Assembly: GCA_031273365.1 (NCBI GenBank) | Contig: JAISSA010000246.1 | Coordinates: 1 to 11,285 of the forward strand | Origin: Synergistaceae bacterium | GTDB lineage: Bacteria > Synergistota > Synergistia > Synergistales > Aminobacteriaceae | DNA: 11,285 nucleotides | Reading direction: 5' to 3' | Part shown: piece after piece, positions 1 to 5,670 of the stretch | Layout: each line of letters begins with the position of its first letter | How positions within the stretch are numbered: position 1 is the first letter of the stretch | Notes under the pieces: model-generated | Databases searched by the model: none | The model's input: the letters and a program-made list of their open reading frames with translations, nothing else | What the model was told of the DNA's origin: nothing | Position numbers and translations under genes: made by a program

Positions 1-776
1 TATTTTCCCGTGAAGACCGGTTTTCTCTTTTCAAGGAACGCCTTGAGGCCCTCTTTCGCGTCCTCCGTCACAAACACCACACCGGAGACCTCCTCCTCGT
101 AGTCGAGCGCGTTCGCGAGCGTCATATTCAGGCCCCTGTTGACCAGATATTTGTCGTACTTCACCGCCAGGGGAGCCTTGCTGATGATCTCCTTCATCAG
201 TTTTTCGGCCTCCGGAAGCAGATCGGCGTGCTCCACAATTCTGTTGACGATCCCCAGCTCCTTCGCCTCCCGGGCGTTGAGGGTCCTGCCGGTGAAAAGC
301 AGCTCTTTGGCGACCATGGGCCCGACAAGCCTCGGCAGGCGCTGCGTCCCGCCATAGCAGGGATTTACGCCAAGATCGATCTCCGGCACGCCGAAGGTCG
401 CTTTGGAGCTGGCGATGATGATGTCGCACGCGAGCGCCAGTTCCGTTCCACCGCCCAGAGCGTGGCCGTTCACCGCCGCGATGATCGGTTTTCCCAGCTC
501 ATCGAACTTGTTGAACAGGTTGTGGGCCATTTTCGACATGGCCCTGACGCTCTTCTCGTCGGAGGGGATTTCCGAGATGTCGGTGCCCGCGGTAAATGCC
601 CGTCCACTGCCGGTAATGATGACGCCCAGCACCTCGTCGTCCGCCGCCACCGCGTCGATGGCGCTGCCCAGTTCCTCCTTCGTGTTCATGAGCAGAGCGT
701 TGAGCGCCTTCGGCCGGTTGATCGTAATGAACGCGATGCGATCCTTCACCTCATAAATAATGTCCCTGTACGCCAT
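1..776 (-). CDS. Enoyl-CoA hydratase/isomerase (crotonase family), 3' end cut by window edge
   Basis: Reading leftward from ATG at 776 gives 258 residues, after which only the two bases TA remain at the window edge. The next base probably completes TAA or TAG, since about 258 residues is the normal crotonase length. Seen: the first oxyanion-hole stretch FTAGTDI (residues 61-67), the second NGHALGGGTELALACD (103-118) and PEIDLG (131-136). Both catalytic glutamates of true hydratases are present, E112 and E132, matching Glu144 and Glu164 of rat crotonase. This argues for hydration of a 2-enoyl-CoA in the cytoplasm and against a YgfG-type decarboxylase. The start at 776 is favoured by GAGGG eight bases upstream; an in-frame ATG at 798-800 lacks a ribosome site. 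It follows the carboxyltransferase gene by 96 bases on the same strand, so the two probably act in one CoA-thioester pathway. The exact substrate cannot be read from the sequence. Confidence 0.9.
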   Translation of the reverse strand, partial: MAYRDIIYEVKDRIAFITINRPKALNALLMNTKEELGSAIDAVAADDEVLGVIITGSGRAFTAGTDISEIPSDEKSVRAMSKMAHNLFNKFDELGKPIIAAVNGHALGGGTELALACDIIIASSKATFGVPEIDLGVNPCYGGTQRLPRLVGPMVAKELLFTGRTLNAREAKELGIVNRIVEHADLLPEAEKLMKEIISKAPLAVKYDKYLVNRGLNMTLANALDYEEEVSGVVFVTEDAKEGLKAFLEKRKPVFTGK

Positions 777-822
777 AACCTCATCCCTCTTCCTTTGCAT
801 GATATTGGAAATCGATAAAAAT

Positions 823-839
823 CCTGTCGAATCGACAGG
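823..839 (-). terminator. Short perfect hairpin followed by a T-run: weak terminator, attenuator or operator
   Basis: The sequence is a perfect inverted repeat, CCTGTCGA and TCGACAGG around one central base. As minus-strand RNA it folds as a 7-bp stem with a 3-base loop and is followed directly by ATTTTTAT. It sits in the 96-base gap between the carboxyltransferase stop and the hydratase start. It could lower expression of the hydratase relative to the carboxyltransferase, or bind a dimeric regulator as DNA. The stem is short, so strong termination is not expected. Confidence 0.45.
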
Positions 840-872
840 CGGTGCTTCTCCGAATATTTCTTCAGGGCCCCG

Positions 873-2417
873 TCATACCGGGAAATTGCCGTGCTTTTTG
901 GCGGGGCGGCTCTCACGCTTGGACTCGAGCATACGGAGCGCCGACGCAACGCGCTTTCGAGTTTCGGCGGGCTCTATGACGTCGTCGACATAGCCGCGTC
1001 CGGCGGCCTGCCAGGGGTTGGAAAACTCCGCGACGTACTCGTCGATTTTGTTTTGTCTCGTTTCTTCGGGGTTTTTTGCCGATTCGATTTCATGCCTGAA
1101 GATAATGTTGGCCGCTCCCTCGGCCCCCATGACCGCAATTTCCGCGGTCGGCCAGGCCAGCACCATGTCGGCGCCCAGATGCCGCGAGCACATCGCGATG
1201 TAGGCGCCGCCGTACGCCTTGCGCACGATGACGGTCACCTTGGGCACGGAGGCCTCGGAGTACGCGTAGAGCAGTTTTGCCCCGTGGCGGATGATGCCGC
1301 CGTACTCCTGCGCGGTTCCCGGCATGAAGCCCGGCACGTCCACGAAGCTCAGCAGCGGGACGTTGTAGCTGTCGCAGATCGATATGAAGCGAGCGGCCTT
1401 GTCGGAGGCGTTGATGTCGATGCACCCCGCCATGACCTGCGGCTGATTGGCGATGATGCCCGCCGTTCTTCCCCCCACGCGGGCGAATCCGGTGATGATG
1501 TTCTGCGCGTACCAGGGCTGAACCTCGAAGAAATCGTGATGGTCCGCCACCGAGGCGAGAATTTTTTTCATATCGTATGTTCGGTTGGACGAGTCCGGAA
1601 GGAGGGTTTCGAGGTCAGTGCAGAGGCGGTCGGCGGCATCCGAGGGTTCGACGAAGGGAGGGAGTTCTCTGTTGCTGGCCGGAAGAAAGCCGATCAGCTT
1701 GCGCACGCCCGCCAGACACGTCGCCTCGTCGGGGTAGACGAAGTGCGCCACTCCCGAAACGCTGTTGTGGGTCATCGGGCCGCCCAGCGCGTCGACCGCG
1801 ACGTCCTCGCCGGTCACGGCCCGGATCACCTGAGGTCCCGTGATGAACATGTGCGAAGTTTTGTCCACCATGAAAATGAAATCCGTCAGGGCCGGAGAGT
1901 AGGTCGCCCCGCCCGCGCAGGGCCCCATGATGACCGAAATCTGCGGAATCACGCCCGAGGCGATCGTGTTGCGGTAAAAGATGTCGCCGTATCCCCGCAT
2001 GGCGTCGACGGCCTCCTGAATGCGGGCGCCTCCCGAGTCGTTGATCCCTATGACCGGAGCGCCGGTCTTGAGCGCCAGCTCCAGAATTTTGCAGACCTTG
2101 CTGGCGTGCATCTCGCCCAGCGTCCCTCCGAGAACCGTGAAATCCTGAGCGAAAACGTAAGCCAGCCGGCCGTCGATGGCGCCGTAACCCGTGACGACCC
2201 CCTCCCCGGGAATTTCCGTCCTGTCCATGCCGAAGTAAGTACACCGGTGTTTCACAAACATGTCGGTTTCCACGAAACTCGACGCGTCGAAGAGCGTCGC
2301 AATACGCTCCCGTGCCGTCATCTTCCCGAGAGAATGCTGTTTTCCAACCTTTTTCTCTCCGCCTCCGGCGAGTATTCCGGCCTTTAACGCCAGAAACGTT
2401 TCCGTTTTGTCACGCAC
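873..2417 (-). CDS. mmdA: Acyl-CoA carboxyltransferase subunit, methylmalonyl-CoA decarboxylase alpha (MmdA)/PccB type
   Basis: This 514-residue protein is a full-length carboxyltransferase with two crotonase-like halves. It transfers a carboxyl group between biotin and an acyl-CoA. The N-half has the GEMHASKV stretch (101-108), NDSGGARIQEAVDAM (126-140) and GPCAGGATYSPALTDF (165-180). The C-half has FVDVPGFMPGTAQEYGGIIR (358-377) and RKAYGGAYIAMC (399-410). The GGAY motif is followed by Ile407, as in AccB and MmdA-type enzymes, whereas strict propionyl-CoA carboxylases carry Asp there. The C-terminus SRPAKKHGNFPV is typical of MmdA, the carboxyltransferase of Na+-pumping methylmalonyl-CoA decarboxylase. 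The GTG start at 2417 is chosen because GGGGAGG lies seven bases upstream; an in-frame ATG at 2435 overlaps that site. No biotin carrier, biotin carboxylase or membrane decarboxylase subunit is in the window, so the direction (carboxylation or decarboxylation) and acyl group remain inferred. Confidence 0.9.
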   Translation of the reverse strand: MRDKTETFLALKAGILAGGGEKKVGKQHSLGKMTARERIATLFDASSFVETDMFVKHRCTYFGMDRTEIPGEGVVTGYGAIDGRLAYVFAQDFTVLGGTLGEMHASKVCKILELALKTGAPVIGINDSGGARIQEAVDAMRGYGDIFYRNTIASGVIPQISVIMGPCAGGATYSPALTDFIFMVDKTSHMFITGPQVIRAVTGEDVAVDALGGPMTHNSVSGVAHFVYPDEATCLAGVRKLIGFLPASNRELPPFVEPSDAADRLCTDLETLLPDSSNRTYDMKKILASVADHHDFFEVQPWYAQNIITGFARVGGRTAGIIANQPQVMAGCIDINASDKAARFISICDSYNVPLLSFVDVPGFMPGTAQEYGGIIRHGAKLLYAYSEASVPKVTVIVRKAYGGAYIAMCSRHLGADMVLAWPTAEIAVMGAEGAANIIFRHEIESAKNPEETRQNKIDEYVAEFSNPWQAAGRGYVDDVIEPAETRKRVASALRMLESKRESRPAKKHGNFPV

Positions 2418-2424
2418 AACGATG

Positions 2425-2431
2425 CCTCCCC
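2425..2431 (-). promoter_or_regulatory. Ribosome binding site GGGGAGG that sets a GTG start
   Basis: On the minus strand GGGGAGG is followed by seven bases (CATCGTT) and then GTG at 2417-2415. The first in-frame ATG (2435) lies just upstream and overlaps this site, so it is unlikely to be the start. Using GTG gives an N-terminus MRDKTETFLALK, which fits the usual start of MmdA/PccB proteins. Confidence 0.75.
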
Positions 2432-2549
2432 GCATATATGGTCAACCCGGACGCCCCCCGGAGGGGTTATCCGCTTTTGATAAGAGAACTGGGGGTACAA
2501 AGGCACAAAATTTTCAAAAACCTGATTGTTTTAGAGTGAGAACAGTTTA

Positions 2550-3392
2550 TCACATTTTCCCAGCAGTTTTAATTTTCTCAGCCTCAAAAGCCGATTTCGC
2601 AGGCGTGTCCGCCTCATACCCCATTTTTTGCCCCCTGCCTCCGCTCAGGATCGCCGAGAGCTTCACGGAGGTTTCCTTCAGAGCGACGATCATCTCCTCG
2701 ACGGTTTCCTTCATGAAGCGGATGTCCGGCCCCGCGATGCTGAGGCTGGCGCATACGGAATCCTGAGCGTCGAAAAGCGGTACGGCGACGGCGGCGACGC
2801 CTTTTTCCCGCTCCGCGAAACTGAGAGAATAACGCTCCCGTTTCGTTCGTTCCAGCAGGGCCCAAATCTTTTCTTTGTCCATGACGGTGTTTTCAGTGAA
2901 AGGGCGAAGTTCCGCGATGACCTCGAGGACGAACTCTTTCGGCGCCCAGGCGAGCAGACAGCGCCCCGCGGCTCCCGCCCCAAGCGGAAACCTTGCCCCC
3001 AGGGGAATGGACCGTTTGAGCGGGGACGCCGTTTCACACTGCGCGTAGCACACGCGCATATGCCCCTCCCTGACGTACATATTGACCGTCTCATTGAAGC
3101 GGTTCCGCAAATTTTTCATAAAAGGAAGCGCGCACGTGCGCAAAGAACCGGACAGCTTAGCGATTTTTCCCATCCTCAGGCACTCGACCCCCAATTGATA
3201 CAGCCTGGTGCGTTCATCGCGCACCAGAAGATTTTCTTCGGCCAGGGCGTTCAGGATTCTCGACGCCGTTCCCAGAGGCAGCCGCAGCATCTGAGCCATT
3301 TCGGTCATCGAAAGCTCCCTGCGGTCCTCGGAAAAACACTTCAACACGCCAATAGCCTTCCGCAACGAGGATGTCCCGCCCTCTTTCTGCAT
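2550..3392 (-). CDS. IclR-family transcriptional regulator
   Basis: The 280-residue protein has the two-domain IclR layout. An N-terminal winged helix-turn-helix spans about residues 8-70, with SLRKAIGVLKCFSED at its start and recognition helix LPLGTASRILNAL (38-50). The effector-binding domain covers about 85-250; it includes IPLGARFPLGAGAAGRCLLA (129-148) and the segment AEREKGVAAVAVPLFD (193-208), both characteristic of the family. IclR proteins usually bind a small carboxylate or aromatic acid and control a nearby catabolic operon. The ATG at 3392 follows AAGGTGGAG by five bases; an upstream in-frame TTG at 3413 has no ribosome site. A lysine-rich tail (about 252-280) extends past the effector domain. 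It is divergent from the lyase/TRAP/cit operon and lies 132 bases upstream of the carboxyltransferase gene, so it probably controls both arms. The ligand is unknown. Confidence 0.93.
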   Translation of the reverse strand: MQKEGGTSSLRKAIGVLKCFSEDRRELSMTEMAQMLRLPLGTASRILNALAEENLLVRDERTRLYQLGVECLRMGKIAKLSGSLRTCALPFMKNLRNRFNETVNMYVREGHMRVCYAQCETASPLKRSIPLGARFPLGAGAAGRCLLAWAPKEFVLEVIAELRPFTENTVMDKEKIWALLERTKRERYSLSFAEREKGVAAVAVPLFDAQDSVCASLSIAGPDIRFMKETVEEMIVALKETSVKLSAILSGGRGQKMGYEADTPAKSAFEAEKIKTAGKM

Positions 3393-3449
3393 TTCCACTC
3401 CACCTTCCGGCAATCTTTTTTTTGCTTTCTCTCTGGATCAATAAATTAC

Positions 3450-3479
3450 TTGACCAAATAAATTTTTTCAGACTATAAT
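3450..3479 (+). promoter_or_regulatory. Sigma-70-type promoter of the lyase/TRAP/cit operon
   Basis: A -35 box TTGACC (3450-3455; five of six consensus bases) is separated by 18 bases from a perfect -10 box TATAAT (3474-3479). Transcription should begin near 3486, leaving a leader of about 69 bases before the ATG at 3555. The surrounding 3420-3510 region is markedly AT-rich compared with the genes. I did not find an equally clear minus-strand promoter for the regulator in the same region. Confidence 0.8.
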
Positions 3480-3500
3480 ATACCATCTTGTAGAAATAAC

Positions 3501-3515
3501 TTCCATAATATGGAA
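3501..3515. promoter_or_regulatory. 15-bp perfect palindrome, candidate IclR operator
   Basis: TTCCATA and TATGGAA flank a single central A. It starts about 15 bases after the predicted transcription start of the rightward operon and lies between the two divergent genes. Its TTCCA and TGGAA half-sites are those of the E. coli IclR operator (TGGAAATNATTTCCA) but in the opposite order. Binding here could block the rightward promoter and also influence leftward transcription. Assignment to the adjacent regulator is inferred from position and symmetry. I saw no second complete copy in the window. Confidence 0.6.
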
Positions 3516-3538
3516 CGGGTTCAGACACAATCATTCTC

Positions 3539-3544
3539 TGGAGG
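3539..3544 (+). promoter_or_regulatory. Ribosome binding site TGGAGG deciding the lyase start
   Basis: TGGAGG is followed by ten bases and the ATG at 3555. The earlier in-frame ATG at 3510 lies inside the palindrome and has no ribosome site, so 3555 is preferred. Confidence 0.7.
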
Positions 3545-3554
3545 CCTTGCGATC

Positions 3555-4445
3555 ATGAAGAAAACGACTCAGCTCCGTGCAATTCTGAACAAAAAAAAGG
3601 CGACGCCGGCGATCGGGTGCCACGACGTCCTCTCCGCCCGACTGATAGAACAGGCCGGGTTCGAGATCATCCAGGTCAGCGGGTTCGGCCTGGCGGCCAC
3701 GTTGCTGGGCCTGCCGGACATGGCGTTTTTGACGTACACCGAGATGCTGCACGTCACCACTAACGTCATCCAGTCCGTTGACATCCCGGTCATGGCGGAC
3801 GCGGATACGGGGTTCGGCAACGCCATCAACGCCATGCGCGTCACGGAACAGATCATCAGGGCGGGAGCTGCCGGGATGAACATCGAGGACCAGGTTTTTC
3901 CAAAACGCTGCGGACACATCGAGGGAAAAACGATCGTCTCCATGGAGGAGATGGTCCTCAAGATCAGGGCCTGCAAAAAGGTGAGCGAATCTCTGGACGC
4001 GGACTTCGTCATCAACGCCCGTACCGACGCCATCGGAGTCGCGGGAATCGACGAGGCGATCCGGCGCGCCAACGCCTACGCCGGCGCCGGCGCCGACATG
4101 ATTTTCGTAGAGGCGCCCCGGAGCCGGGAGGAGATCGAGCGCGCGGCCAGGGAAATCGACTGTCTGATCAGCATCAATCTTTTCGACATGGTGGAGGGAG
4201 GAAAAACGCCCCTGATCCCCATCGAAGAACTTGCCGCCATGGGAGTGGCGCGCGTCAGCGTCCCGACCGGCACGACTTTCGCCGCCATGCGCGGGGTGAA
4301 AAATTATCTCGAGGCCATCCGGGGAGGCCGGCTTGCGCCCGGCCGCAGCGACCTGGTTGCCAGCTTCGCCGAGTTCAGAGACGTCGTTGGCGTGCCGAAG
4401 TTCAGGGAGCTCGAAAAGGAGTACCTCCCTGAGTTCATCGAATAA
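3555..4445 (+). CDS. Isocitrate lyase/PEP mutase-superfamily lyase (2-methylisocitrate or 2,3-dimethylmalate lyase type)
   Basis: This 296-residue TIM-barrel enzyme belongs to the ICL/PEPM superfamily. Seen: SGFG (42-45), the metal-binding ADADTGFGN (81-89) with D82 and D84, E111 and D112 in NIEDQ, the catalytic loop PKRCGH (116-121) with Cys119, and ARTDA (155-159). A KRCGH loop is the signature of C-C lyases such as 2-methylisocitrate lyase (PrpB) and 2,3-dimethylmalate lyase, so a phosphonate mutase is unlikely. Products would be pyruvate or another 2-oxoacid plus a carboxylate. The C-terminus (GVPKFRELEKEYLPEF) feels closer to dimethylmalate lyase or oxaloacetate-decarboxylase-like members than to PrpB, but that is recall rather than an alignment. 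It is the first gene after the strong promoter and 99 bases upstream of the TRAP receptor. The cytoplasmic location and role in the same catabolic route as citDEF are inferred from the operon. Confidence 0.88.
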   Translation: MKKTTQLRAILNKKKATPAIGCHDVLSARLIEQAGFEIIQVSGFGLAATLLGLPDMAFLTYTEMLHVTTNVIQSVDIPVMADADTGFGNAINAMRVTEQIIRAGAAGMNIEDQVFPKRCGHIEGKTIVSMEEMVLKIRACKKVSESLDADFVINARTDAIGVAGIDEAIRRANAYAGAGADMIFVEAPRSREEIERAAREIDCLISINLFDMVEGGKTPLIPIEELAAMGVARVSVPTGTTFAAMRGVKNYLEAIRGGRLAPGRSDLVASFAEFRDVVGVPKFRELEKEYLPEFIE

Positions 4446-4544
4446 AAATTTTTTATGGGCGGATTCCGGGCCCCGGTGGCGAACGGGCGTGGGAACACGT
4501 CCCCCTGTCCTTAAACACAAAATCCTTAAGGAGGCGAGTGGGTA

Positions 4545-5492
4545 ATGAAGCGTATTCTGAGAATGGCGGTGTTGTTGTTGGCGCTGACGGCGGCGCCGGG
4601 CATGGCGGCGGACGAGACGTTTGTGCGAATCGGGACCAGCACGGTGGGTGGCGGATTTTACCTGATAGGCAATACGATAGCTCAATTGGGAACGCAGATG
4701 CTGAAAGAAATCAATTTCACGGCGATTACGGGCGGCTCCGTCAAAAATTGTCTCAACCTCGGCACGAAAGACATCGAACTGGGTATGGTGCAGTCCTCCA
4801 CGGTCAACGAGGCGTGGACCGGAACGGGATCCTTCAAAGAGCCCGTTAAAACCCTCCGTTACGTGACGGCCATTTACTTCATGCCCGCCCATATTCTGGT
4901 CAACAGGGACGCGGGAATTCGGAGCATCGCCGATTTCAAAGGTAAACGCGTCGACTATGGCTCCGTGGGCGCCGGGATCGAGATCAACGCGCGTGAGATT
5001 CTGTCCGTTTATGGAATAAGCGACGCCGACGTCCAGATCGAACGCTTCGGGCGCAGCGAAGTCGAGGAAGCCCTGAAAATGGGCGACAGTCAGGCCCACA
5101 TCTGGACGACGAACGCCCCCAACGCCCAGGTTTCGGAGATGGTCCGGTCGGGCAAAGTCGGCCTGATCGGGGTGGAGGCGGACAAGATTAAAGAATTGGT
5201 CGCGAAGTTCCCCCACTACGCCGCGTCCGTCATCCCCGGCGGCATTTACGAGAGTTACGACGGAGACATTCCGATCATCGCCGCCGTGGGCTCGCTCCTG
5301 ACCTACGAGGACATGCCGGAGGACGTCATCTATAAAATTACGAAGATGCTTCACGAAAACAACGCGGCTCTGGCCGCGCGACTGAACTATTTCGCCGGTT
5401 TCAACCTCGAAATGGCCCTCGCCGGTATGGCGGTGCCGCTGCATGAAGGCGCGAAAAAGTATTACGTCGAGCGGGGATTGATCGAGAAATAG
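4545..5492 (+). CDS. TAXI-family TRAP transporter solute receptor
   Basis: The 315-residue protein starts with a signal peptide: MKRILR, a hydrophobic core, then GMA-ADE with probable cleavage after residue 21. It is therefore exported and captures the substrate for the TRAP permease encoded next. The mature part opens with VRIGTSTVGGGFYLIGNTIA (27-46), the glycine-rich TAXI hallmark, followed by ITGGSVKN (61-68). It ends with PLHEGAKKYYVERGLI (298-313), also typical of TAXI receptors. The start is set by AAGGAGG at 4528-4534, ten bases upstream. It is separated from the permease by 178 bases that hold RNA-hairpin-forming sequence, which may allow more receptor than permease to be made. Known TAXI substrates include glutamate and 2-oxoglutarate; a carboxylate fits the neighbouring lyases, but the substrate is not readable from the sequence. 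Confidence 0.93.
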   Translation: MKRILRMAVLLLALTAAPGMAADETFVRIGTSTVGGGFYLIGNTIAQLGTQMLKEINFTAITGGSVKNCLNLGTKDIELGMVQSSTVNEAWTGTGSFKEPVKTLRYVTAIYFMPAHILVNRDAGIRSIADFKGKRVDYGSVGAGIEINAREILSVYGISDADVQIERFGRSEVEEALKMGDSQAHIWTTNAPNAQVSEMVRSGKVGLIGVEADKIKELVAKFPHYAASVIPGGIYESYDGDIPIIAAVGSLLTYEDMPEDVIYKITKMLHENNAALAARLNYFAGFNLEMALAGMAVPLHEGAKKYYVERGLIEK

Positions 5493-5511
5493 GCAGCAAT
5501 TATCGTAAGCG

Positions 5512-5566
5512 TTCAAACTCAGGGGTTCTGCGCTTCCCCCTGGGCTGTTTTTCCCCTGAGGTTGAA
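5512..5566 (+). promoter_or_regulatory. Nested alternative hairpins between receptor and permease: attenuator or partial terminator
   Basis: Two overlapping pairings are possible. The short one pairs CAGGGG (5520-5525) with CCCCTG (5537-5542) across an 11-base loop and is followed by GGC, TG and a five-T run (5548-5552), like an intrinsic terminator. The long one pairs 5512-5525 with 5553-5566, matching 13 of 14 positions including CTCAGGGG with CCCCTGAG. It uses the same left arm, so the two structures exclude each other. The location just after the receptor stop suggests control of the receptor-to-permease ratio, or a condition-dependent switch. Confidence 0.55.
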
Positions 5567-5613
5567 CCTGAAATTGAACGGTTCCATCTGTGACTCGCGG
5601 AGTGCACATGGTC

Positions 5614-5643
5614 GCTGAAAGTGGCGGTGTCCCGGCTTTCAGC
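5614..5643 (+). promoter_or_regulatory. Second intercistronic hairpin upstream of the permease
   Basis: GCTGAAAG (5614-5621) and CTTTCAGC (5636-5643) form a perfect 8-bp stem around a 14-base loop. It ends 14 bases before the permease ribosome site. It may protect the upstream mRNA end or influence permease translation. No T-run follows, so it is not an obvious terminator. Confidence 0.45.
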
Positions 5644-5657
5644 ATTTCTAAAACCTT

Positions 5658-5664
5658 AAGGAGG
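5658..5664 (+). promoter_or_regulatory. Ribosome binding site AAGGAGG deciding the permease start
   Basis: AAGGAGG is six bases before ATG at 5671. An in-frame GTG at 5590 would place the second hairpin inside the coding region and has no comparable site. The same CCTTAAGGAGG block precedes the receptor start. Confidence 0.8.
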
Positions 5665-5670
5665 ATCGAC

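Noticed and set aside
891..2387. 498-codon open frame on the plus strand
   Set aside because: It lies wholly antisense to the carboxyltransferase, which has a complete set of family motifs; the plus-strand product resembles no family.
2418..2549. Separate promoter for the carboxyltransferase between it and the regulator
   Set aside because: TTGAAA and TTGTAC occur but no -10 box lies at acceptable spacing; a promoter may exist but I cannot support one.
4446..4544. Possible promoter or terminator between the lyase and the TAXI receptor
   Set aside because: The A/T run right after the stop has no stem before it, the CCGGG/CCCGG repeat has no T-run, and no paired -35 and -10 boxes were found.
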